From assembly GCF_001544515.1 (NCBI RefSeq), contig NZ_FCOL02000025.1, positions 22,296 to 86,295 on the forward strand: a stretch of DNA of 64,000 nt, in the 5' to 3' direction. The DNA comes from Caballeronia terrestris (lineage in GTDB: Bacteria; Pseudomonadota; Gammaproteobacteria; Burkholderiales; Burkholderiaceae). The notes beneath the pieces are model-generated. The model did no database searches. It worked only from the letters and a program-made list of their open reading frames with translations, and was not told the DNA's origin. Numbering within the stretch: the first letter of the stretch is position 1; every line of letters starts with the position of its first letter. The translations under genes were made by a program, and so were the position numbers. Of this stretch, positions 17,464-26,500 are shown in pieces.

Positions 17464-19159
17464 GCAGTTCGGTGGAAGCACGCGCGGAAAGCGCGGAGAG
17501 CAGTGCCGGCACTTCTTCGTCCTGCGGCACGAACGGCGATCCGTCGCGCGGAATGCAGAACGCGCTCTTGATCAGGAAACGCTTGGTGGCGACGTACAGG
17601 TTTTCCGGCACCTTCTGACCCGTCGAGACGTAATGCACGGGCAGCTTGTAGCGGATCACGGTGTCGAGCACGCCGCCGAGATTGGTGGCTTCGTCGAGCT
17701 TCGTCAGGATGCAGCCCGCGAGCGGCGGCTGGTCCGGCGTGCTCTGGTACGCCTGCACGACTTCGTTCAGCGTGTCGCCGTGGCTCGTCGCGTTCAGCAG
17801 CAACAGGCGCTGAACCGGATGACCGGCGCCGCAGAGCATCGCGATCTGGTCGGAGACCATGCGGTCGCGCTGGCTCATGCCGATCGTGTCGATCAGGACG
17901 ATGTGTTTGTTGCGCAGTTCGGAAAGCGCGAGTTGCAGGTCGGCGCCGTCTTTAACCGCGTGCACCGAGACGCCGAGGATCTTGCCGAAGATGCGCAGTT
18001 GCTCGTGCGCGCCGATCCGGTAGCTGTCGGTCGTGAGGAGCGCCACCTTGCTCGCGCCGAAGCGCATCACGCAGCGCGCGGCGAGCTTGGCGGTGGTCGT
18101 CGTCTTGCCGACGCCCGTCGGGCCCATCAGCGCGAACACGCCGCCGCGCTCCATCAGTGCTTCTTCGCTATCCATCACGGGGAGATTCGATTCGAGCACT
18201 TGCTGAACCCATTCCAGCGCGGCTTCGACGTGCTCCATCTCCGGCATGTTGTCGATGACCATGCGTACCAGTTGCGCCGAGAAACCGGCGGCGAAGAGGC
18301 GCTTGGTCAACGCGGCGTTGGTCGGGCTGCGGCGCTGGCGGTCGCCCCACAGGAGGCCGGCGAAGTGCTCTTCCATCATCCCGCGCATCGACGAGAGTTC
18401 GTTCATCACCGTATCGTTGACGACCTGCTCCATACGGGCGCGGATCGCTTCCGTGACGGCGGCCGCCGCGCTGGCCGGCAGGCCGGCGAAGGCGCCTTCG
18501 GGCGTCGCTGCGGGTTGCGGCATCGGCGCGGGGGCGATTTTCTGCGCAGCGCGGCGTGCGGCGAGTTGTGCGGCTTCGCGTGCCCAGTCGGGTGTGTCGA
18601 TCTTCGGTTGCTGCGGTTGCTGTTGCGCTTGCGCTTGTTCTGTCCTTTCCACCGGCTGTACCGTGACCGGTGCACCGAGGCCGCGTGCGATGGCGGCGGC
18701 GGGCGTCAGGATGCGGTTGGCCGGAGCCGGAGCCGGCGCGGCGGCTTGTTGAGCCACTCGGCGCGCATGCTCGATCAGCCACGGATTCGATTCGGCCATC
18801 GTGCGCGGCGCTTCTTCGACTGCCGCACGACGCTTCGGCGCGGGTTCGCGCTGCGCTTCGGCGAAGTCTTCGTCGTCGTCCGCTTCCGGGTTCGAGCCGA
18901 ACACCGACGAGAAGACGTCGCCGCTGGCGTAGGGGTTCATCGGCGTGGCGATGGCTTTTGCTTGCGGTGCCAGCGGCGCGCTGCTTTCTTCAGCCGACGG
19001 CGAGATGCTCGCCAGATCGCTGTCGGCGACGCTGACGATTTCCACCGTGCCGTCTTCCAGCGTGCGATTCGACAGAACGACCGCATCGGGGCCAAGGGCT
19101 TCACGGACCTGACGCAGCGCGTCGCGGCTTGTGGCGCCTACGAATTTACGAATGTTCAA
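17444..19159 (-). CDS. flhF: Flagellar biosynthesis GTPase FlhF (SRP-like)
   Basis: An SRP-family GTPase that sets where flagella are built. The 571-residue protein has the FlhF B domain start NIRKFVGATSRDALRQVREALG, a long low-complexity Ala/Pro/Gln linker (about 60-225), then the N and G domains. The G1 motif GPTGVGKTTTTAKLAA is at about 346-361; later are LLTTDSYRIGAHEQL, LIDTIGMSQRD and LTKLDEATNLGG. All GTPase motifs are intact. Translation appears to start at TTG (19157-19159), matching the family N-terminus. It leads flhF-flhG-fliA, but flhA and flhB are not next to it here. Confidence 0.93.
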   Translation of the reverse strand: MNIRKFVGATSRDALRQVREALGPDAVVLSNRTLEDGTVEIVSVADSDLASISPSAEESSAPLAPQAKAIATPMNPYASGDVFSSVFGSNPEADDDEDFAEAQREPAPKRRAAVEEAPRTMAESNPWLIEHARRVAQQAAAPAPAPANRILTPAAAIARGLGAPVTVQPVERTEQAQAQQQPQQPKIDTPDWAREAAQLAARRAAQKIAPAPMPQPAATPEGAFAGLPASAAAAVTEAIRARMEQVVNDTVMNELSSMRGMMEEHFAGLLWGDRQRRSPTNAALTKRLFAAGFSAQLVRMVIDNMPEMEHVEAALEWVQQVLESNLPVMDSEEALMERGGVFALMGPTGVGKTTTTAKLAARCVMRFGASKVALLTTDSYRIGAHEQLRIFGKILGVSVHAVKDGADLQLALSELRNKHIVLIDTIGMSQRDRMVSDQIAMLCGAGHPVQRLLLLNATSHGDTLNEVVQAYQSTPDQPPLAGCILTKLDEATNLGGVLDTVIRYKLPVHYVSTGQKVPENLYVATKRFLIKSAFCIPRDGSPFVPQDEEVPALLSALSARASTELHEVHFG

Positions 19160-19629
19160 GCTTGCCCCCGATGAGGTTTGATTACTTCAATCTTTGCGTT
19201 TGAGCCGCTCGTCTGATGCCGCAGCCCGTTTTCCATTGAAGCCATTATTCCGAATCTCACCGGGTGACTATCTGGCGATAAGGGGCGAGAAAGAGGGGTA
19301 ATTCGGGTGATGGGGTCGGCGGGGCTTTCCGGCGAGGGGCGGACGGGCGTTCGGTTTGGAATGGGGTTGGAGGTTGCCTCGGCGTTCGGAGGCCGCGGCG
19401 CTTGAGCAGGTTGCCTTGGCGGCTGCGGGCGGTTTCGCTTCAGGCGGCGTTCGAGACGTTTCGGCTGGCGCACGGTCCCCATCTCCTTTCAAGCCGCCCC
19501 GGCGATCGCCCGGTTCAGGCGGCGCCGCTGACACGCCCGCCTCTGGCTCCGCACCGCCCGGACAGCGTAAGCTGTCAGCTCCCATCCTAAAAATCGCCCC
19601 GCGCGAACCATTCACGGAGACTTCACCGC
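19160..19629. other. Divergent intergenic region upstream of flhF
   Basis: About 470 GC-rich bases between divergent flhF and the thiamine-diphosphate enzyme. Open frames crossing it are proline/arginine-rich and look like shadows. No flhA remnant, RNA or repeat is visible; it should carry both promoters. Confidence 0.5.
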
Positions 19630-21330
19630 ATGGCGTCCGCTGTCGTTTCTTCCGATTCCCCGCAAACCACCGGCGCGCGACTCGTTGTCGATGCGCTGAT
19701 CACGCACGGCGTCGAGCGCGTCTTTTGCGTGCCCGGCGAGAGCTTTCTCGCCGTCCTCGATTCGCTGCACGACGAAACCAGCCAGATCCACACGATCGTC
19801 TGCCGTCACGAGGCGGGCGCCGCCAACATGGCCGAGGCGGTCGGCAAGCTGACGGGCCGTCCGGGCGTCGCGATCGTCACGCGCGGGCCGGGCGCGACGC
19901 ACGCGTCGATCGGCGTACACACCGCCTTCCAGGATTCGACGCCGATGATCCTGCTGATCGGGCAGTGCGCACGCGAACACATGGACCGCGAGGCGTTCCA
20001 GGAAATCGACTATCGGCGGATGTTCGGGCAGATGGCGAAGTGGGTCGCGCAAATCGACGATCCGCGCCGCGTGCCGGAATACATGAGCCACGCATTTCAC
20101 GTCGCGACCTCGGGGCGGCCCGGCCCGGTCGTGCTCGCGCTGCCCGAGGACATGCTGAGCGAAGCCTGCGACGCCGTGCCGGGCGCGCCGCGCTATCAGC
20201 GCGTGGCGGCGGCGCCCGCGCCGGCGCAGATCGAACGGCTCCGGACGATGCTCGCCGAAGCGCAACGGCCGTTCGTGATCGCGGGCGGAAGTGGCTGGAC
20301 CGAAGCCGCGACGCAGGATTTCGCGCGTTTCGCCGAGCAATGGCAGTTGCCGGTCGGCTGCGCGTTCCGCTTTCAGGACACGCTGAACAACGAGCATCCG
20401 AACTACGCGGGCGATGTCGGCCTCGGGATCAATCCGGCGCTCGCCGCGCGCATCCGCGATGCCGATTTGCTCCTCGTGATCGGCCCGCGCCTCGGCGAAT
20501 CGACCACAGGCGGCTACACGCTCCTCGATATCCCGAAGACGAAGCAGACGCTGATCCACGTCCATCAGGGCGCGGAGGAGCTGGGCCGCGTCTATTCCGC
20601 CGATCTGCCGATCGTCTCGGGCATGCCGGAAATCGCGTCGGCGCTCGCCGCGCTCGTGCCGCCCCTGACGATCAACTGGTCAGGCGCCGCTGCCACCGCG
20701 CACGAGGCGTATGTCGAATGGCGCAAGCCGAAACCCATGCTCGGCGACGTGCAACTCGGCGAAATCATGCGCCAGTTGAGCGAGCGCCTGCCGCCCGACT
20801 CGATCATCACCAACGGCGCGGGCAACTACGCGACCTGGCTGCATCGGCACTATTCGTACCGGCATTTCCGCTCGCAGGTCGCCCCGACGAGCGGGGCGAT
20901 GGGCTACGGCGTGCCCGCGGCGATCGCGGCGAAATCGCTGCATCCGGAGCGCACGGTCGTGGCGTTCGCGGGCGACGGCTGTTTCATGATGTCGAGCCAG
21001 GAACTCGCGACGGCCATGCAATATGCGTTGCCGGTGATTTTTGTCGTCGTGAACAACGCGCAGTACGGGACGATCCGCATGCATCAGGAGCGGCATTACC
21101 CAAATCGCGTGCACGGCACGGGGCTCACGAATCCCGACTTCGCCGCGTTCGCGCGCGCGTTCGGCGCGCACGGCGAGCTTGTCGCGACGACCGACGAGTT
21201 TCTGCCCGCGTTCGAGCGAGCGGTGGAATCGGGCTTGCCCGCCGTGATCGAGATCAGGATTCCGCAGAACCAGAGCACGCCCGGCGCGACGCTCGATCAG
21301 ATTCGCGAGCAAGGCCGGAAGCAGGGCTGA
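19630..21330 (+). CDS. Thiamine-diphosphate-dependent enzyme, acetolactate-synthase-like
   Basis: A 566-residue enzyme of the large TPP family. The N-terminal domain has the catalytic Glu in IVCRHEAGAANMAEA and the TRGPGATHASIGVHTAFQDSTP motif. The C-terminal TPP/Mg site begins at GDGCFMMSSQELATAMQ and ends at NNAQYGT. The full set of domains (Pyr, central, PP) is present. It resembles acetolactate synthase large subunits, but no ilvN-like regulatory subunit is adjacent and central FAD-site features are not clear. It could instead be a benzoylformate-decarboxylase-like or other 2-oxo-acid enzyme. GGAGA precedes the ATG. Confidence 0.85.
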   Translation: MASAVVSSDSPQTTGARLVVDALITHGVERVFCVPGESFLAVLDSLHDETSQIHTIVCRHEAGAANMAEAVGKLTGRPGVAIVTRGPGATHASIGVHTAFQDSTPMILLIGQCAREHMDREAFQEIDYRRMFGQMAKWVAQIDDPRRVPEYMSHAFHVATSGRPGPVVLALPEDMLSEACDAVPGAPRYQRVAAAPAPAQIERLRTMLAEAQRPFVIAGGSGWTEAATQDFARFAEQWQLPVGCAFRFQDTLNNEHPNYAGDVGLGINPALAARIRDADLLLVIGPRLGESTTGGYTLLDIPKTKQTLIHVHQGAEELGRVYSADLPIVSGMPEIASALAALVPPLTINWSGAAATAHEAYVEWRKPKPMLGDVQLGEIMRQLSERLPPDSIITNGAGNYATWLHRHYSYRHFRSQVAPTSGAMGYGVPAAIAAKSLHPERTVVAFAGDGCFMMSSQELATAMQYALPVIFVVVNNAQYGTIRMHQERHYPNRVHGTGLTNPDFAAFARAFGAHGELVATTDEFLPAFERAVESGLPAVIEIRIPQNQSTPGATLDQIREQGRKQG

Positions 21331-21408
21331 CCTAAGCTTACGATTCGCTTGCGAACGATTCTCATCGGCAGTAGAGTGTCCGCTCGACAAATATCGAGGA
21401 GATGGCCG

Positions 21409-21672
21409 ATGTTCAAGTTCGTGGCATTGCTGGTGGCGGTTGGTTTTTCGGGCGCGGCGTTCGCAAAGGCCGATTGCACGGCACATCCGAAGAGCGAGTG
21501 GATCAAGGAGGCAGATGCGCGCGCACAGCTCGAAGCGCAGGGCTACAAGATCAAGAAGTTCAAGGTCGATGGCAACTGCTACGAGATCTACGGCCACAAC
21601 AAGGAAGGCAAGAAGGTGGAAATCTATTACGACACCAAGACGCTCGCCGTCGTGAAGTCGGAAATCGATTGA
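21409..21672 (+). CDS. Small exported PepSY-domain protein
   Basis: An 87-residue protein with a clear signal peptide (MFKFVALLVAVGFSGAAFA, cleavage near residue 19). The mature part, from DARAQLEAQGYKIKKFKVDG to VEIYYDTKTLAVVKSEI, fits the PepSY fold, found in periplasmic proteins of unclear role that are often linked to redox or peptidase control. GAGGAG lies just before the ATG. A cytochrome b561-like gene begins 22 bases after the stop, so the two look like one unit. Confidence 0.85.
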   Translation: MFKFVALLVAVGFSGAAFAKADCTAHPKSEWIKEADARAQLEAQGYKIKKFKVDGNCYEIYGHNKEGKKVEIYYDTKTLAVVKSEID

Positions 21673-21694
21673 ATCGACTGAAGGCCGTAAGACG

Positions 21695-22252
21695 ATGCAC
21701 GAAGGCCGCGTGAAAACCTGGGACCTCTGGGTGCGGCTGACGCACTGGACGGTCGCGGGCATCGTCGCGTGGAATCTGTTCGGCCCGACCGATGCAACGC
21801 ATCGCGTGCTTGGCTATATCGCAGCGGGGCTCGTCGGGGTGCGCATCGTGTGGGGCTTCGTCGGCACGCGCTACGCGCGCTTCTCGGCGTGGTGGCCGAC
21901 GCCCGCGCATCTGATCGACTACGTGCGCTCGCTCGCGCGCGGCAAGCCGATGCATCACCTTTCGCATAATCCGCTCGGCGGCTTGATGGCGATCGCGCTG
22001 TGGCTGCTGATTCTCGCGCTCGGCGTGAGTGGCTGGCTGATGCGCCTCGACGCCTTCTGGGGTGAAGACTGGCCGCAGGAGCTGCATACGATTCTGTCAA
22101 TCATGCTGGAACTTTGCGTCTCTGTGCATATCGCGGCGGCGCTCTTGATGAGCGTCTGGACGCGCGAAAACCTGATCGGCGCGATGCTGACCGGCTTCAG
22201 GCGGAGCGTCCCTGAAAACAAAAAGGCCCCGCAGAAACGGGGCCCCTCGTAA
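21695..22252 (+). CDS. Cytochrome b561-like membrane protein (Ni,Fe-hydrogenase b-type)
   Basis: A 185-residue integral membrane protein with about four helices. It matches the bacterial cytochrome b561 family (PF01292): the N-terminus reads VWDLWVRLTHW-like (here TWDLWVRLTHWTVAG), with His in helix 1, RVLGYIAAGLVGVRIVWGF in helix 2, and LHTILSIMLELCVSVHIAAAL at the end, where His residues ligate haem b. The periplasmic PepSY partner just upstream suggests electron transfer at the membrane, perhaps to a diffusible cytochrome. No hydrogenase genes are near. Confidence 0.88.
   Translation: MHEGRVKTWDLWVRLTHWTVAGIVAWNLFGPTDATHRVLGYIAAGLVGVRIVWGFVGTRYARFSAWWPTPAHLIDYVRSLARGKPMHHLSHNPLGGLMAIALWLLILALGVSGWLMRLDAFWGEDWPQELHTILSIMLELCVSVHIAAALLMSVWTRENLIGAMLTGFRRSVPENKKAPQKRGPS
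22219..22246 (-). terminator. Terminator of the LivJ-like gene
   Basis: On the minus strand GGCCCCG, a 6-base loop, CGGGGCC and a run of five T. It overlaps the last codons of the convergent b561-like gene. Confidence 0.8.
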
Positions 22253-22270
22253 AACACTCGCAGCAAAAAC

Positions 22271-23419
22271 TTACTTGCCGCCCACGCTTTGCAGCGTCGT
22301 CCACTTGCCGCCGACGACCTTGTACAGCGTGATGCCGCCGTTCTTCAGGTCGCCCTTCGAGTCGTACGCCAGCTTCGACGTCGTCACGCCCGGCATTTCG
22401 GTCTTCGCGAGGAACGGCAGGTACTTGGCCGGATCGGTCGAGTTCGCCTTCTTCATCGCGTCGAACATAGCCATCGCGCCGTCGTAGGCGTACGGCGAGT
22501 ACGTTTGCACGTCTTCGTTGAAGCGCTTCTTGTACTTCGCCGCGTAGGTCGCGCCGCCCGGCATCTGGTCCATCGGCAGGCCAGCGAGCGACGCGACGGT
22601 GCCGTCGGCTGCGTCACCGGCGATCTTCACGAACGTGTCGGTCTTGACCATTTCGCCCGCCATCAGCGGCGCGCGGAAGCCGAGCGTCTTCATCTGGCGA
22701 ACCATCGGCGCGGCTTGCGAATCGGCGCCGCCGTAGTACACGAGGTCCGGATTCGACGACTTGATCTTGGTCAGAATCGCCTTGAAGTCGACGGCCTTGT
22801 CGTTCGTGAATTCACGCATGACGATCGTGCCGCCCGATGCCTTCGCCGCCTTCTCGAACTGGTCGGCGAGGCCCTGGCCGTAGGCCGTGCGGTCGTCGAC
22901 GATCGCGATCTTCTTGACCTTCAGGTTCTTCACCGCGAATTCGCCCGCGACCGAACCCTGCTGCGTGTCCGACGTCATCATGCGGAACGTCGTCTTGTAG
23001 CCTTGCGTGGTGTATTCGGGCGCCGTCGCCATCGCGATCTCGGGGATGCCGGCGTTCGCGTAGATGCGCGAAGCGGGAATCGTCGTGCCCGAGTTGAAGT
23101 GGCCGAGCATACCCTTGATGCCGTCGTCGACGAGCTTCTGCGCGACAGTCGTGCCCGTGCGCGGGTCGGCCTGGTCGTCGGCTGCGTTCAGCACGATGCG
23201 AACCGGCTTGCCGCCGATCACCGGCTTCGTCGCGTTGAAATCCTCGACGGCGAGCGTGATGCCGTTCTCGAAGTCCTTGCCGTAGTGGGCCTGGGCGCCC
23301 GTCATCGGCGCGGCGAAACCCACCTTCACGTCTTCGACCTGCTCTGCAAATGCGGTCCCCGCGAGCGACAGGCCTGCAACCGCCAAAGCCGCCGCCAGCT
23401 TGTTCATCTTGTACGTCAT
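22271..23419 (-). CDS. Branched-chain amino acid ABC transporter, periplasmic binding protein (LivJ-like)
   Basis: A 382-residue periplasmic binding protein. The signal peptide (MNKLAAALAVAGLSLAGTAFA) is followed by VKVGFAAPMTGAQAHYGKDFENG, the usual LivJ/LivK opening, with NSGTTIPASRIYANAGIPEIA and YGQGLADQFEKAAK further on. It should bind leucine, isoleucine, valine or related ligands. AGGAG stands before the ATG at 23419. No permease is adjacent, so this orphan binding protein may feed a Liv permease elsewhere, for instance one of the two clusters at 50-61 kb. A strong terminator follows. Confidence 0.93.
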   Translation of the reverse strand: MTYKMNKLAAALAVAGLSLAGTAFAEQVEDVKVGFAAPMTGAQAHYGKDFENGITLAVEDFNATKPVIGGKPVRIVLNAADDQADPRTGTTVAQKLVDDGIKGMLGHFNSGTTIPASRIYANAGIPEIAMATAPEYTTQGYKTTFRMMTSDTQQGSVAGEFAVKNLKVKKIAIVDDRTAYGQGLADQFEKAAKASGGTIVMREFTNDKAVDFKAILTKIKSSNPDLVYYGGADSQAAPMVRQMKTLGFRAPLMAGEMVKTDTFVKIAGDAADGTVASLAGLPMDQMPGGATYAAKYKKRFNEDVQTYSPYAYDGAMAMFDAMKKANSTDPAKYLPFLAKTEMPGVTTSKLAYDSKGDLKNGGITLYKVVGGKWTTLQSVGGK

Positions 23420-23508
23420 AGCCTTCTCCTAGTACCAGTGTGGATGGCAGCCTGTGCCGGGATCGCCGTGCCTGCTGCCGTTTGTTTGAACCGAGCGCCG
23501 AGTATTGC

Positions 23509-26500
23509 TCAACCGATCGTCATCAAATTCGCGTTGCCGCCCGCGGCCGCCGTGTTCACGCTCACCGAGCGTTCCGTCAGCAGCCGTTCGAGCGCGTAGT
23601 CCTCGCCGTCGTGACCGCCGTCGGCGAACGCCCCCGCCGCGACGCCCTGCACCGATACGATCGGCCCCGGGCGCTTCGCGACTTCCTTCACCAGCGACAG
23701 CAGTTCATCGCTGTCGCCTTCGAACAGCACGGCGTCGAACGTCGATGCCGTGTCGCCGGTCTTGCGTGCGCTCGCATGCGCCTTGAGCGATGCCGGCAGC
23801 GACGCCACCAGCTGCTCGCCCGCCGCGCCCGAGAATAGCGCCTTGTTGCCGGTGGCGAGCACCGCTGCGAACTGGGCGCGCGCGCCGCTCGCCGTCGACG
23901 CCACGCACAGCACCGTGCCGCGCGCGCCGAGCGTGTACGTGTTGCGCTCGCCGGTCGGGCCGGGCAGCACGGCGGTGGCGCCGGCCAATACGAGTTGCAG
24001 ATAGCCGTCGCAACGTGCCGCCGTCTGCGGATCGCGCTCGGCGATCGACCAGTCGCGCAGCGCGGTCAACGCCGCCGACGGCGTATCCGTCGATGCCGCG
24101 TGATTTACCACCAGCGCATTCGCCAGCGACTTCGGCAAGCCAGTCGGACGCTTTGCCAGCAGACGTTGCAGATACAGCGCACCGCCCGCCTTCGGCCCCG
24201 TGCCCGACAAGCCTTCGCCGCCGAACGGCTGCACGCCGACCACCGCGCCGATCACGTTCCGGTTCACGTAGATGTTGCCCACGTGCGCGCGATCGATCAC
24301 ATGCGCGATGGTTTCATCGATACGCGTATGGATGCCGAGCGTGAGCCCATAACCCGTCGTTTTGATTTGGTCGAGGAGTTTATCAAGAGAAGCCCGGCGA
24401 TAGCGCACCACATGCAGCACCGGGCCGAACACCTCGCGCTTGAGTTCATCGATGGAATCGAGTTCGATCAAGGTCGGCGGCACGAACGTGCCTTGCGCGC
24501 AGCCATCCGGCAGCGGCAGTTGCACGACCTTGCGGCCCTTCTCGCGCATCGACGCGACGTGCGCATCGATGCCGCGCTTGGCGTCGGCGTCGATCACCGG
24601 GCCGACGTCCGTCGACAGCCGATCCGGATTGCCCACCGCGAGTTGCTTCATCGCGCCGGTGAGCATTTCGAGCGTGCGATCGGCGACGTCGTCCTGCAGG
24701 CAGAGCACGCGCAGCGCCGAGCAGCGCTGACCAGCGGAATCGAACGACGACTGCAACACGTCCGCGACCACTTGCTCCGCGAGCGCCGACGAATCGACGA
24801 TCATCGCGTTCTGGCCGCCCGTTTCGGCGATCAGCGGGATTGGCCGGCCGTCCGGATCGAGGCGTTCCGAGAGCGTCTTGTTGATGAGGCGCGCCACTTC
24901 GGTCGAGCCGGTGAACATCACGGCGCGGGTGCGCGGATCGGCGACCAGCGCCGCGCCCACCGTCTCGCCGTTGCCCGGCAGCAGTTGCACCGCGCCCGAC
25001 GGCACGCCGGCTTCGCGCAGAATGCGCACGGCCTGAGCGGCGATCAGCGGCGTCTGTTCGGCCGGCTTCGCGAGCACCGGATTGCCGGCGGCGAGCGCTG
25101 CGGCGACCTGACCCATGAAAATCGCCAGCGGGAAATTCCACGGGCTGATGCAGACTACGGGCCCAAGCGGACGATGCGTGTCGTTCGAAAATTCGCCGCG
25201 AATCTGCGCGGAGTAGTAGCGCAGGAAATCGATCGCCTCGCGAATCTCGGAGACCGCGTTCGCCAGCGACTTGCCCGCCTCACGCACGACCAGGCCCATC
25301 AGCGTATGCATCTGCGCTTCGAGAAGATCGGCGGCGCGCGCGAGGCAGTCGGCGCGATCTTCGACGGGCGTCGCCTGCCAGATCGGCGCGGCGGCCACGG
25401 CGTGCGCGATCGCCGCGCTCACCTGTTCCGCCGAGGCCTCGACCACCGTGCCGACCACGTCGCGCAGATCCGCCGGGTTGCGCACGTCGCGCGGCGTGCC
25501 GTTGCCCGGATCGTCGCCTTCGAGCATCGGGACCGCGCGCCACGGATTGTTCGCGCTCGCGAGCAACGCCGACGACAGCGACGCCAGCCGATGCTCGTTC
25601 GACAAATCGAAGCCCATCGAATTGGAGCGCTCGTTGCCGTACAACTGACGCGGCAGCGGGATTTTCGCGTGCGGCGCGCCGAGCGGCGTAAGCCGCGACG
25701 CTTCATCGATCGGGTCGACGACGAGTTCGCTGACCGGAATCGTCTCGTCGGCGATGCGGTTCACGAACGACGTGTTCGCGCCGTTTTCGAGCAGACGCCG
25801 CACCAAGTATGCGAGCAGCGTTTCGTGCGTGCCGACCGGCGCATACACGCGACACGGCCGGTTCAGCTTGTCGCGCCCTGTGACTTCCTCGTACAGCGGC
25901 TCGCCCATGCCGTGCAGGCACTGGAATTCGTACTGGCCGGGATAGTAATTGTGGCCGGCGAGGTGATAGATCGCCGACAGCGTGTATGCGTTGTGCGTCG
26001 CGAATTGCGGATAGACCGCATCCGGCGCGCCGAGCAGCTTCTTCGCGCAGGCGACGTAGGAAATATCCGTATATATCTTGCGCGTGTAGACCGGATAGCC
26101 TTCGAGGCCATCGACTTGCGCGCGCTTGATTTCCGAATCCCAGTAAGCGCCCTTCACGAGCCGGATCATCAGACGATGACGGCTGCGGCGCGCGAGGTCG
26201 ATCAGGTAGTCGATCACGAACGGGCAGCGCTTCTGATAAGCCTGCACCACGAAGCCGATGCCGTTCCAGCCCGCCAGTTCCGGATCGAAACAGAGCGCTT
26301 CGAGCAGGTCGAGCGAGATTTCGAGACGATCGGCTTCTTCTGCGTCAATGTTCAGGCCGATGTCGTAGCGGCGCGCGAGTTGCGCGAGCGAGCGCACGCG
26401 CGGCAGCAGTTCGTTCATCGTGCGTTCCTGCTGCGAACGCGAATAACGCGGATGCAGCGCGGAGAGCTTGATCGAAATGCCCGGGCCTTCGTAGATGCCG

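Noticed and set aside
19156..19482. 108-residue minus-strand frame upstream of flhF
   Set aside because: Pro/Arg-rich low complexity, no ribosome site, and its stop overlaps the flhF start only by chance as far as can be seen.
19356..21335. 659-residue plus-strand frame overlapping the thiamine enzyme
   Set aside because: Arg-rich composition and no domain motifs; the real gene is in the other frame from 19630 with TPP motifs.
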